A DNA stretch of 64,000 nt, taken from positions 1 through 64,000 of the forward strand of contig CATWDJ010000010.1 of NCBI GenBank assembly GCA_958349535.1, written 5' to 3'. Every line of letters starts with the position of its first letter. The first letter of the stretch is position 1. The position numbers and the translations under genes were made by a program. This document shows positions 8,376 through 16,759 of this stretch, piece after piece. The notes under the pieces are model-generated. The model did not search any database. It was given only the letters and a program-made list of their open reading frames with translations, and was not told the origin of the DNA. Source of the stretch: Maccoyibacter sp900556645 (GTDB taxonomy: Bacteria > Bacillota > Clostridia > Lachnospirales > Lachnospiraceae).

Positions 8376-9260
8376 ATGAAAATGAAGAAAACAGTATGTT
8401 TGTTATTAACAGGTCTGTTAACTGTCGGAGCACTTACAGGATGTGGTGGAAACAGCGACAGTGAGGAGACCGGAGCAAAAAGCGAATCCGCTGAGATTAC
8501 CGTAGTATCCCGTGAGGACGGATCCGGAACAAGAGGAGCATTTATCGAGCTTTTTGGAATTGAAGAAAAAGACGAAAATGGAGAAAAGGTAGATAAGACC
8601 ACAGAGGAAGCAGTCATTGCAAACAGCACATCAGCAATGATGACTAATGTAGCAGGTGATGATTATGCTATCGGATATGCTTCCTTAGGTTCTATCGATG
8701 AAACTATTAAGGCAATTAAGGTTGACGGAGTTGCACCAAGCGTTGAAGCAGTAAAAGATGGTTCCTACAAAATTTCCAGACCTTTCAACATTGCAACAAA
8801 GGGTGAGGTAAGCAAGGTAACAGAGGACTTTATCAACTTCATTATGAGTGATGATGGACAGAAGGTTATCGAAGAAAATGGATACATTTCCATCTCAGAA
8901 GGCACTTTTGAGAGCACAATGGAAAAAGGTAAAATCGTAATCGCAGGTTCTTCTTCTGTAACACCGGTTATGGAGAAATTAAAAGAGGCATATTTAAAAA
9001 TTAATACAAATGCTGAGATTGAGATTCAGGAAAGTGATTCTACCACAGGCATGACAGCAGCAATGGAAGGTACATGCGATATTGGAATGGCATCCCGTGA
9101 GTTAAAAGACAGTGAGTTAGACGGCGGTTTAACTTCCACAGCAATCGCTATGGACGGAATTGCAGTTATTGTAAATAAGAACAATGACATCGAGGATATT
9201 ACTTCTGAGCAGGTAAAGAACATCTTCCTTGGAGAAGTAACAGACTGGAGCGAGCTGTAA
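8376..9260 (+). CDS. pstS: Phosphate-binding lipoprotein PstS, circularly permuted
   Basis: Extracellular phosphate receptor of the Pst ABC importer. A lipoprotein signal peptide ends in ALTGC, with the lipid-carrying Cys at 23. I chose the ATG at 8376 because GGAGG at 8360-8364 precedes it; an in-frame ATG lies 18 bases upstream. The order of the two halves is reversed relative to normal PstS. Residues 40-175 hold the usual C-terminal part (ITVVSREDGSGTR, then AIGYASLGSID, then SRPF). Residues 185-294 hold the usual N-terminal part (IAGSSSVTPVMEKL, ASRELK, DGIAVIVN) and stop at VTDWSEL, which in normal PstS runs directly into VVSREDGSGT. Ligand-binding motifs are all present. Confidence 0.9.
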   Translation: MKMKKTVCLLLTGLLTVGALTGCGGNSDSEETGAKSESAEITVVSREDGSGTRGAFIELFGIEEKDENGEKVDKTTEEAVIANSTSAMMTNVAGDDYAIGYASLGSIDETIKAIKVDGVAPSVEAVKDGSYKISRPFNIATKGEVSKVTEDFINFIMSDDGQKVIEENGYISISEGTFESTMEKGKIVIAGSSSVTPVMEKLKEAYLKINTNAEIEIQESDSTTGMTAAMEGTCDIGMASRELKDSELDGGLTSTAIAMDGIAVIVNKNNDIEDITSEQVKNIFLGEVTDWSEL

Positions 9261-9276
9261 AACAAAAAAGCAAATG

Positions 9277-9299
9277 CGGAGCCAAAAGCTCCGTTTTTT
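9277..9299 (+). terminator. Attenuating terminator between pstS and pstC
   Basis: The stem CGGAGC with loop CAAAA and GCTCCG is followed by six T, 16 bases after pstS. It lies inside the operon and probably reduces transcription of the membrane components relative to the binding protein. Confidence 0.82.
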
Positions 9300-9343
9300 G
9301 CGTTGGCTTATGAAAATAGTAGTAAGAGAGGAGTAAAAAGCAT

Positions 9344-10195
9344 ATGAAAAAAGGAAAAGAAATCGCAATGGAAATCCTTTTTTTGGTTGCTGCCTGCATT
9401 TCCATCGTATCCGTAGTTCTTATCTGTGTTTTTCTTTTTGCAAACGGTATACCTGCCATTAAGGAAATCGGATTTGCGGATTTTATTTTCGGAAAAAGAT
9501 GGAGACCGGGAAATGATATATACGGAATCTTCCCAATGATTATGGGAAGTATCTATGTCACCGCAGGAGCAATTATCATAGGAGTTCCAATCGGAGTTTT
9601 ATCAGCCATTTATTTGGCAAGATTCTGTCCTAAAAAATTATACAAAATTATAAAGCCGGGAATTGAATTGCTGGCAGGAATCCCATCCATTGTATATGGA
9701 TTCTTTGGATTGGTGGTATTGGTACCGTTTATTCGGAATACCTTTCAGGGAAACGGTAATAGTATTTTAAGTGCATCTATCCTATTGGGTGTTATGATTC
9801 TTCCTACAATTATAGGAGTTTCGGAATCTTCCATCCGTGCCGTTCCAAACAAGTATTACGAGGGAGCTCTTGCATTGGGGGCTACCCATGAAAGAAGTGT
9901 ATTCTGTACCGTTGTTCCGGCAGCAAAATCAGGAATCATGGCAGGAATTGTTCTTGGAATCGGAAGAGCCATCGGAGAAACCATGGCAGTCATTATGGTA
10001 GCCGGAAATCAGGCGAGAATGCCTCAGGGAATTTTTAAAGGTGTCCGTACCATGACGGCAAACATTGTAATTGAAATGGGATATGCAACAGATTTACATA
10101 GAGAGGCATTGATTGCCACCGGAGTCGTGTTGTTTGTATTTATTTTAATTATTAATCTACTCTTTTCCATTTTAAAAAGAAAGAAGGTGGATTAA
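9344..10195 (+). CDS. pstC: Phosphate ABC transporter permease PstC
   Basis: Inner-membrane permease subunit of the Pst phosphate importer, partner of PstA. It is 283 residues with about six hydrophobic helices. The ABC-permease loop is visible as EGALALGATHERSVFCTVVPAAKSGI (residues about 172-197, EAA motif). The motif GIPSIVYGFFGL is typical of PstC/PstA. A GAGAGGAG site precedes the ATG. pstA follows after 3 bases. Confidence 0.94.
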   Translation: MKKGKEIAMEILFLVAACISIVSVVLICVFLFANGIPAIKEIGFADFIFGKRWRPGNDIYGIFPMIMGSIYVTAGAIIIGVPIGVLSAIYLARFCPKKLYKIIKPGIELLAGIPSIVYGFFGLVVLVPFIRNTFQGNGNSILSASILLGVMILPTIIGVSESSIRAVPNKYYEGALALGATHERSVFCTVVPAAKSGIMAGIVLGIGRAIGETMAVIMVAGNQARMPQGIFKGVRTMTANIVIEMGYATDLHREALIATGVVLFVFILIINLLFSILKRKKVD

Positions 10196-10198
10196 TTT

Positions 10199-11068
10199 AT
10201 GGAAGAAGCTATTAACAAAACAACAAGAAAACAAAAATTACAAAATTATATGAAGCATCCGGGTTCCTTTTTATTGGCAGCAGTTACAAAGCTTGCCATA
10301 TTGGCAACCATTGTGGTGTTGGGATTTATTCTTTTTTACATTTTGATAAAAGGAATTCCACATTTAACGCCGAGCCTTTTTGAACTGAAGTATACCACGG
10401 ATAACGTGTCCATGCTGCCGGCAATTGTTAATACACTGATAATTACGTTATTGTCACTGTTAATTGCAGGACCTATCGGAATTTTTTCCGCTATTTATCT
10501 GGTGGAATATGCAAAAAAGGGAAATAAGCTGGTGGATATCGTGCGAATTACCACAGAAACCCTTTCGGGAATCCCGTCTATCGTGTATGGATTGTTCGGT
10601 ATGCTGTTTTTTGTAACGACCATGAAATGCGGCTACTCTTTGTTGGCAGGAGCTTTGACCCTTTCCATAATGGTATTGCCGGTCATTATGAGAACCACAG
10701 AAGAAGCCTTGTTGGCGGTACCAAATTCTTTTCGGGAAGGAAGCTTTGGTCTTGGAGCAGGTAAGCTGCGTACCATATTTAAAATTGTTCTTCCATCAGC
10801 GGTGCCGGGTATCTTAGCAGGTGTCATTCTGGCAATCGGAAGAATCGTGGGAGAGACGGCGGCATTGATTTATACGGCAGGAACTGTGGCAGAACTTCCA
10901 AAGAGTGTCATGAGTTCAGGAAGAACTTTGGCAATCCATATGTACAGTCTTTCCAAAGAAGGTCTGTATACAGACCAAGCATATGCCACGGCAGTAGTCC
11001 TGTTAATTATCGTAGTACTAATCAATATGCTTTCAAATTTTGTGGCAAAGAAGTTTACAAAAAAATAG
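10199..11068 (+). CDS. pstA: Phosphate ABC transporter permease PstA
   Basis: Second permease of the Pst importer. It is 289 residues with an N-terminal cytoplasmic segment and about six membrane helices. GIPSIVYGLFGMLFF and the EAA loop REGSFGLGAGKLRTIFKIVLPSAVPGI are characteristic. It starts 3 bases after pstC with the ribosome site inside the pstC end (AGAAAGAAGGTGG). pstB follows after 9 bases. Confidence 0.94.
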   Translation: MEEAINKTTRKQKLQNYMKHPGSFLLAAVTKLAILATIVVLGFILFYILIKGIPHLTPSLFELKYTTDNVSMLPAIVNTLIITLLSLLIAGPIGIFSAIYLVEYAKKGNKLVDIVRITTETLSGIPSIVYGLFGMLFFVTTMKCGYSLLAGALTLSIMVLPVIMRTTEEALLAVPNSFREGSFGLGAGKLRTIFKIVLPSAVPGILAGVILAIGRIVGETAALIYTAGTVAELPKSVMSSGRTLAIHMYSLSKEGLYTDQAYATAVVLLIIVVLINMLSNFVAKKFTKK

Positions 11069-11077
11069 GAGGAATCA

Positions 11078-11827
11078 ATGAATAAATTTGAAATAGAAAA
11101 TCTGAATCTACATTACGGAGATTTTCATGCATTGAAGAATATTCAAATGGATATTGCAGAAAATGAAATTACAGCCTTTATCGGTCCGTCCGGCTGTGGA
11201 AAATCCACTTTCTTAAAATGCTTAAACCGTATGAATGATTTGGTAGAAGGATGTAAAATTACGGGAAAAATAGAATTAGACGGTGAAAACATCTATGGAA
11301 ATATGGATGTAAACCAGTTAAGAAAACGAGTGGGAATGGTATTCCAGAATCCCAATCCATTTCCAATGAGTGTCTATGACAATATTGCTTATGGACCGAG
11401 AACACATGGTATTCGGGGAAAAAAAGAATTGGATGAAATTGTGGAACGTTCCTTAAAAAATGCGGCTATCTGGGATGAATTGAAAGACCGGTTGAAAAAA
11501 AGTGCTTTGGGACTTTCCGGCGGACAGCAGCAGAGACTTTGTATTGCCAGAGCCTTGGCAGTAGAACCGGAAGTAATCTTAATGGATGAACCTACTTCGG
11601 CTTTAGATCCTATCTCTACCTCAAAAATAGAGGATTTAGTAGTGGAATTAAAGAGCAAATATACAATTATCATGGTAACACATAATATGCAGCAGGCAAC
11701 ACGTGTATCGGATAAGACGGCATTTTTCCTGTTGGGAGAAATGATTGAATATGGAAACACAGAGCAGTTGTTTTCTCTGCCAAAGGATAAACGTACAGAA
11801 GATTATATCACAGGGAGGTTTGGATAA
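11078..11827 (+). CDS. pstB: Phosphate ABC transporter ATPase PstB
   Basis: ATP-hydrolysing subunit of the Pst importer. Walker A GPSGCGKST is near residue 36, the signature is LSGGQQQR near 147, Walker B is VILMDEPTSALD, and the H-loop is in MVTHNMQQA. It is 249 residues, standard length. The sequence VFQNPNPFPMSVYDNIAYG is a PstB hallmark. It overlaps phoU by one base (TAATG), implying translational coupling. Confidence 0.97.
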   Translation: MNKFEIENLNLHYGDFHALKNIQMDIAENEITAFIGPSGCGKSTFLKCLNRMNDLVEGCKITGKIELDGENIYGNMDVNQLRKRVGMVFQNPNPFPMSVYDNIAYGPRTHGIRGKKELDEIVERSLKNAAIWDELKDRLKKSALGLSGGQQQRLCIARALAVEPEVILMDEPTSALDPISTSKIEDLVVELKSKYTIIMVTHNMQQATRVSDKTAFFLLGEMIEYGNTEQLFSLPKDKRTEDYITGRFG

Positions 11828-12471
11828 TGAGAAATCGATTCGACAGACAGTTAGAGCAGCTTAACAATGAGTTAATCAACATGGGAAGTCTTATTGAAGA
11901 AGCCATTGAAATGGCAATTACGGCACTCATTAAGCAGGACGTAAAAAAGGCGAAAGATGTGGTAGAGTTTGACGAGGAAATCGATGAAAAAGAAAGGGAA
12001 ATCGAAAGCCTCTGTTTGAAGCTCTTATTACAGCAGCAGCCGGTGGCAAGAGATTTGCGTCAGATTTCCGCTGCCTTAAAAATGATTACGGATATGGAAC
12101 GTATCGGAGATCATGCGGCAGATATTTCGGAAATGACAATTTTAATGGCAGATAAGCCTTATATCCGCAACATCGACCACTTACAGACCATGGCAAAGGA
12201 AACCATGGTGATGCTGGTAAAGAGCATTGAAGCATATGTGGAAAAGAATCAGGAAAAGGCAGAGAAGGTCATTGCAAATGATGATGTCATTGACGATTTG
12301 TACGATGAGATAAAGATGGAGCTGATTGAAGCAATTCAGAAAGATGCAAACAACGGTGAGCAGGCAACAGACCTGCTGATGGTTGCAAAATATCTGGAAA
12401 GGATTGGAGACCACGCAACCAATATTGCGGAATGGGTAATATTCTCTATTACGGGAAAGCACGAAGATTAG
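11827..12471 (+). CDS. phoU: Phosphate signalling protein PhoU
   Basis: Negative modulator that links Pst activity to the phosphate sensor kinase. It is 214 residues and all helical, with two PhoU repeats. The metal-binding-type motifs are in each half: ITDMERIGDHAADI near residue 91 and VAKYLERIGDHATNI near 188. It overlaps the pstB stop by one base. The PhoB/PhoR-like pair lies 2.2 kb downstream. Confidence 0.96.
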   Translation: MRNRFDRQLEQLNNELINMGSLIEEAIEMAITALIKQDVKKAKDVVEFDEEIDEKEREIESLCLKLLLQQQPVARDLRQISAALKMITDMERIGDHAADISEMTILMADKPYIRNIDHLQTMAKETMVMLVKSIEAYVEKNQEKAEKVIANDDVIDDLYDEIKMELIEAIQKDANNGEQATDLLMVAKYLERIGDHATNIAEWVIFSITGKHED

Positions 12472-12482
12472 GAGGCAGCCCT

Positions 12483-12725
12483 ATGAAAAAACTATGGATA
12501 AAATGTTCAAAGTACCAATGTAAAAAAGAAATACAAATGCATATCTTTCTCTTTTTTAATGTCATATTCTGGATACTGGCTGGGTTTGTGGTTTCTCTGG
12601 TAGTGAACGCACTTACACAGGCTGATGTACAAAAGGCAATAGAAAATATCGTATTGTTTGCAGGATACAGCGGAGTAGTAATCGGCTGGTTTGGCGGTCT
12701 TTTGTTCCTGATGCGTCAGAACTAG
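12483..12725 (+). CDS. Small two-helix membrane protein in the phosphate cluster
   Basis: An 80-residue protein with a basic N-terminus (MKKLWIKCSKYQCKK) and two hydrophobic helices, about 21-43 and 56-76. The ATG at 12483 follows a GGAGG at 12471-12475, 11 bases after the phoU stop; an upstream in-frame ATG lies inside phoU and is less likely. I recognise no family. The position at the end of pst-phoU suggests a role near the Pst complex or simple hitch-hiking; this is inference. Confidence 0.68.
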   Translation: MKKLWIKCSKYQCKKEIQMHIFLFFNVIFWILAGFVVSLVVNALTQADVQKAIENIVLFAGYSGVVIGWFGGLLFLMRQN

Positions 12726-12732
12726 TCAAAAA

Positions 12733-12786
12733 TTTACATAGATTTTACAAAAATACCCCTTATATTTTACATACCCTACCTACAAT
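12733..12786 (+). promoter_or_regulatory. Pho-box promoter of the Na/Pi cotransporter and phoBR
   Basis: TTTACA at 12733, 12744 and 12766 (steps of 11 and 22 bases), then 9 bases, then TACAAT (12781-12786) as -10. It is the clearest of the three phased-box promoters in the window and lies 55 bases before the cotransporter ATG. Confidence 0.78.
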
Positions 12787-12841
12787 AAAACCGACTAAGT
12801 AAAAAAAATGTAAAAGTATGTAAAATGTAAGAGGAGACATT

Positions 12842-14614
12842 ATGGATTTTTTTGATGTATTAACAATGATAGGCGGATTGGCCTTGTTTTTGTATGGAAT
12901 GGATGTCATGGGAGACGGTCTGGCTAAGACCTCCGGTGGCAAATTGGAAAAGGTTTTGGAGAAATTAACTTCATCTCCTATAAAAGCAGTGTTGTTGGGA
13001 GCAGGAGTAACAGCGGTGATACAATCCTCTTCCGCAACTACGGTTATGGTAGTAGGTTTTGTCAATTCCGGTATTATGAAGCTGTCTCAGGCGGTGGGTA
13101 TTATTATGGGTGCCAATATCGGTACAACTGTAACCTCCTGGATTTTGAGTTTGACGGGAATTGAAAGTAGCAATTTCTTTGTTCAGATGTTGAAGCCATC
13201 ATCTTTCTCGCCGATTTTGGCATTAATCGGAATCATACTTATGATGACGTCTAAGGACAGCAAGAAAAAAGACATTGCGTCCATTATGCTGGGATTTGCT
13301 GTTTTGATGTTCGGAATGGACACCATGAGCAATGCAGTAAAGCCGTTGGCAGATGTTCCTGAGTTCACAAATATTTTAATGATTTTTACAAATCCGATTC
13401 TGGGTATGATAGCAGGTATTATCCTCACAGCCGTTATCCAGAGTTCTTCTGCGTCTGTGGGTATTCTGCAGGCTCTTTGTTCCACCGGGTCCATGAATTA
13501 TGGAATTGCACTTCCGATTATCATGGGACAGAATATCGGAACCTGCGTAACCGCTATGATTTCTTCCATCGGTGCCAAGAAAAATGCAAAACGGGCAGCG
13601 TTGATTCACCTGTATTTTAATATTATAGGAACCGTATTGTTTATGGTGGTATTCTATGGAATCAATGCATTTGTAAACTTTAGCTTTTTGAAGGATACGG
13701 CAAATCCAATGGGAATTGCAGTAATCCATAGTATTTTTAATGTAGTGGCTACGTTGATACTGTTGCCATTCGGCAACGGTCTGGTGAAGCTGGCAACGCT
13801 TACTATTCGGGAAACAGAGGAAGAGAAAGAGGAAGCTATCCCGGATGCAACAAAGCTGTTGGATGCTCGTTTCTTAGAAAAACCGGCATTTGCGGTTGTC
13901 CAGAGTAAAAATGTAGGTATTGAAATGGCAAAGCTGGCAGAGCGGGCATTGGTGCAGGCAATCGATGCTGTCACCAATTATGATAAGAAAAAATTAAAAG
14001 AAGTCATCAAGTTAGAAGATATGATTGATCACTATGAAGATGAATTGGGAACCTATCTGATGAAGCTTAGCGGAAAGCCATTGTCAGATGAGGATAATCA
14101 TACGGTTTCTAATTTGTTCCATTGCATGGGAGATTTTGAGCGTATCAGTGACCATGCATTGAATCTGGCAGAATCCGTCATGCTGATGAAAGACAAAGAG
14201 ATGGAATTTTCCCCTAAGGCAGCAGAGGAATTGCGGATTTACGGAGAAGCGGTAAAAGAAATTATGGGAATTTCCGTAAAAGCATATGAAACAGGGGATA
14301 TGGAACTGGCATCTAATGTAGAACCTTTGGAAGAAGTGATTGATGACTTAAACGTGAAGGTTAGAAATCAGCACGTGAAACGTCTGAGAAAAGGGAAATG
14401 TACCATCGAGCTGGGACTGTCTCTTTCTGATATTCTAACAGATTATGAGCGTGTGGCAGACCATTGTTCCAATATCGCAGTCTGTCTGATTCAGGCAGAA
14501 GAAGATGGCTATGAAACCCATGAATATTTGAACAAAGTTAAGAAAAAAGATAATAAGGAGTTCCAAAATTTATATCAGATGTACTATAATAAATATCAAA
14601 TAGATAAAAAGTAG
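12842..14614 (+). CDS. Na/Pi cotransporter family protein with C-terminal PhoU domain
   Basis: A 590-residue NptA/YjbB-type sodium-phosphate symporter. The N-terminal 320 residues form two inverted membrane repeats, each with a QSSSATTVM/QSSSASVGI loop (about residues 60 and 200). Residues about 365-560 are a PhoU-like helical domain with FERISDHALNLAESV and YERVADHCSNIAV. It has a Pho-box promoter and is followed after 8 bases by the response regulator gene, so transporter and regulators form one operon. Such proteins import or export phosphate; the direction is not readable here. Confidence 0.92.
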   Translation: MDFFDVLTMIGGLALFLYGMDVMGDGLAKTSGGKLEKVLEKLTSSPIKAVLLGAGVTAVIQSSSATTVMVVGFVNSGIMKLSQAVGIIMGANIGTTVTSWILSLTGIESSNFFVQMLKPSSFSPILALIGIILMMTSKDSKKKDIASIMLGFAVLMFGMDTMSNAVKPLADVPEFTNILMIFTNPILGMIAGIILTAVIQSSSASVGILQALCSTGSMNYGIALPIIMGQNIGTCVTAMISSIGAKKNAKRAALIHLYFNIIGTVLFMVVFYGINAFVNFSFLKDTANPMGIAVIHSIFNVVATLILLPFGNGLVKLATLTIRETEEEKEEAIPDATKLLDARFLEKPAFAVVQSKNVGIEMAKLAERALVQAIDAVTNYDKKKLKEVIKLEDMIDHYEDELGTYLMKLSGKPLSDEDNHTVSNLFHCMGDFERISDHALNLAESVMLMKDKEMEFSPKAAEELRIYGEAVKEIMGISVKAYETGDMELASNVEPLEEVIDDLNVKVRNQHVKRLRKGKCTIELGLSLSDILTDYERVADHCSNIAVCLIQAEEDGYETHEYLNKVKKKDNKEFQNLYQMYYNKYQIDKK

Positions 14615-14622
14615 GTGAGAAT

Positions 14623-15294
14623 ATGCCCTTGATTTATATTGTGGAAGACGATGTAAATATTCGGGAAATTGAAACTTTTTCATTAAAGAACAGCGGATAT
14701 ACCGTAGTGGATTTTGAATGTGCCAGAGATTTTTATGGAAGACTTCATGAGAAAAAACCGGATTTGGTAATTTTGGATATCATGCTGCCGGATGAGGATG
14801 GTCTGGAGATTCTCAAGAAGCTGCGGAAGAATACGGAAACAAAAAAAATACCGATTATCATGGTGACGGCGAAAACCACGGAGATTGACAAGGTAAAGGG
14901 TCTGGATTCCGGTGCAGATGATTACCTTACAAAACCTTTCGGGGTAATGGAACTGATTTCCCGTGTAAAAGCACTTTTAAGAAGAAGTATGAATATGGAT
15001 GACTCCAAGGTCTTTGTGCTGGGAGAGATTTCCGTAGATAATGAAAAGCACAAGGTAAGTGTTGAGGGCAAGGACTGTGAGCTTACATACAAAGAGTTTG
15101 AATTGTTAAAGCTTATGATTCAAAATACCGGTATTGTTTTGTCCAGGGATGTGATTATGGAGAGAGTCTGGGGCGTGGATTTTGAAGGAGAATCCAGAAC
15201 CTTGGATATGCACATCAAAACGCTGCGGCAGAAGCTGGGTGAAAGTGGAAAACGGATTAAGACAGTCCGTAACGTGGGATATCGGATGGAGTAA
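14623..15294 (+). CDS. PhoB/PhoP-like response regulator (OmpR family)
   Basis: A receiver domain (residues 1-118) with acidic EDD near position 8, phospho-acceptor Asp in LVILDIMLPDEDG (about residue 51) and DDYLTKPF. The C-terminal winged helix (about 128-223) ends in TVRNVGYRME, typical of the OmpR/PhoB class. It sits between a phosphate transporter and a PhoR-like kinase, so it is the likely phosphate-starvation regulator. The phased TTTACA boxes in three promoters here are its candidate binding sites. GTAGGTGAG precedes the ATG. Confidence 0.9.
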   Translation: MPLIYIVEDDVNIREIETFSLKNSGYTVVDFECARDFYGRLHEKKPDLVILDIMLPDEDGLEILKKLRKNTETKKIPIIMVTAKTTEIDKVKGLDSGADDYLTKPFGVMELISRVKALLRRSMNMDDSKVFVLGEISVDNEKHKVSVEGKDCELTYKEFELLKLMIQNTGIVLSRDVIMERVWGVDFEGESRTLDMHIKTLRQKLGESGKRIKTVRNVGYRME

Positions 15295-15297
15295 AAA

Positions 15298-16623
15298 ATG
15301 AAGAAAAAAATTAATCTGCAATTTATGGTTATTTCTGCGGTAGGTATTCTCTTGGCAATGTGTTTATCTACCGTAGTTTTTTATGAATTGTTTAAAAATG
15401 AAGTAATGGATGAATTAAAAACCTATGCACAGGTTTTAAAAAATACAAAAGGATACGAAAACATTCTGACGGGAACCTATAATCCCGGAAATGAAAATTT
15501 AAGAATTACCGTAATAGAAAAGGACGGAACCGTTTTATATGACAGTGTGGCAGACGTATCGAAGATGGAGAATCATTCCGACCGGGAAGAGTTTCGACAA
15601 GCATTAAAAAACGGGAATGGAAAAACCATTCGTAATTCGGATACGGTGGATAAAAGCACCTTTTACTATGCCATTCTTTTGAAGGACGGAAATGTTCTTA
15701 GAATGGCGAAGGAAGCCGGAAGTATCTGGGGTATTTTCTTCAATGCGGTGCCGGTGATTGTGGCATTGGTAATTATATTGTTTGTCATCAGTATGCTGTT
15801 GTCCAATCTTTTGACCAAAAGTCTGGTACGTCCTATTGAGCAGATGGCACAGCATATGGATCATTTGGAAGATATCACAACCTATAAAGAGCTGATGCCT
15901 TTTATCAATACTATTCAGCAGCAGCATGAAAATATCATGCAAAATGCCAGAATGCGTCAGGAGTTTACAGCAAATGTCTCCCATGAACTGAAAACGCCTT
16001 TGACAGCTATTTCAGGATACTCTGAACTGATTCAGAACGGAATGGCAACGGAGGAAGATACCGTAAGGTTTGCGGGAGAAATCCATAAGAATGCCAAACG
16101 TCTGTTAACTCTGATAAATGATACTATCCGTCTGTCCCAGTTGGATGTTTCCGAACAGAAAGTGATTTTTGAAGAGCTGGATTTATACAAGATAGCAGAG
16201 GATTGTGTAAATATGCTGCAATTTTCTGCAGAAAAGCATAATATTGATATAAATATCCATGGCAGCAGTGCCTATTTGGAAGGTAACAAGGAAATGCTGG
16301 AGGAAGTGGTTTATAATCTCTGCGACAATGCCATCCGTTATAACAATGAGGGCGGTAAAGTAGATGTTACAGTTCAGCCTATGAAGGGGAAAATATATCT
16401 CTGTGTGGAAGATAACGGAATCGGTATTCCAAAAGAACATCAGGAACGTATTTTTGAACGCTTTTACCGTGTAGATAAAAGCCGTTCCAAGTCCACAGGA
16501 GGAACCGGATTAGGTCTGGCCATCGTAAAACATATTCTGCAAAACCACGGAGCAGAGATTGAGCTGACCAGTAACAGCGGCGAAGGAACAAAGATAGAAA
16601 TTGTATTCCCAAAAAGCAGATAA
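15298..16623 (+). CDS. PhoR-like sensor histidine kinase
   Basis: A 441-residue membrane kinase with two membrane helices (about 10-30 and 150-175) flanking an extracytoplasmic sensor region. A HAMP-like linker (LVRPIEQMAQHMDHLE) follows. The HisKA H-box is ANVSHELKTPLTAISGY (His near 230). The HATPase motifs are YNLCDNAIRYN, DNGIGIP and GGTGLGLAIVKH. It starts 3 bases after the response regulator, so they are cotranscribed. A phosphate role is inferred from the neighbourhood. Confidence 0.91.
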   Translation: MKKKINLQFMVISAVGILLAMCLSTVVFYELFKNEVMDELKTYAQVLKNTKGYENILTGTYNPGNENLRITVIEKDGTVLYDSVADVSKMENHSDREEFRQALKNGNGKTIRNSDTVDKSTFYYAILLKDGNVLRMAKEAGSIWGIFFNAVPVIVALVIILFVISMLLSNLLTKSLVRPIEQMAQHMDHLEDITTYKELMPFINTIQQQHENIMQNARMRQEFTANVSHELKTPLTAISGYSELIQNGMATEEDTVRFAGEIHKNAKRLLTLINDTIRLSQLDVSEQKVIFEELDLYKIAEDCVNMLQFSAEKHNIDINIHGSSAYLEGNKEMLEEVVYNLCDNAIRYNNEGGKVDVTVQPMKGKIYLCVEDNGIGIPKEHQERIFERFYRVDKSRSKSTGGTGLGLAIVKHILQNHGAEIELTSNSGEGTKIEIVFPKSR

Positions 16624-16640
16624 GAAAAGAATAGAGAAGT

Positions 16641-16676
16641 CCCATTTTCGCAAAGAAGCGGAGATGGGATTTTTTA
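16641..16676 (+). terminator. Intrinsic terminator of the phoBR operon
   Basis: CCCATTTTCGC pairs with GCGGAGATGGG (some wobble pairs), followed by ATTTTTT. Its T tract overlaps the first TTTAC box of the next promoter. Confidence 0.78.
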
Positions 16677-16726
16677 CGCTTATTTTACAATAAGAAAAAA
16701 TTTATTTTACAGAGGGGAGGTATGAT
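16673..16726 (+). promoter_or_regulatory. Pho-box promoter of the EAL-GGDEF gene
   Basis: TTTACG (16673), TTTACA (16684) and TTTACA (16706), spaced 11 and 22 bases, then 9 bases, then TATGAT (16721-16726). The geometry equals the cotransporter promoter base for base, with one substitution in box 1 and a different -10. It predicts phosphate-dependent expression of the downstream gene. Confidence 0.7.
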
Positions 16727-16759
16727 AAAAAAGAAAAGGGAAAAATAGAGGGAAAAAGG

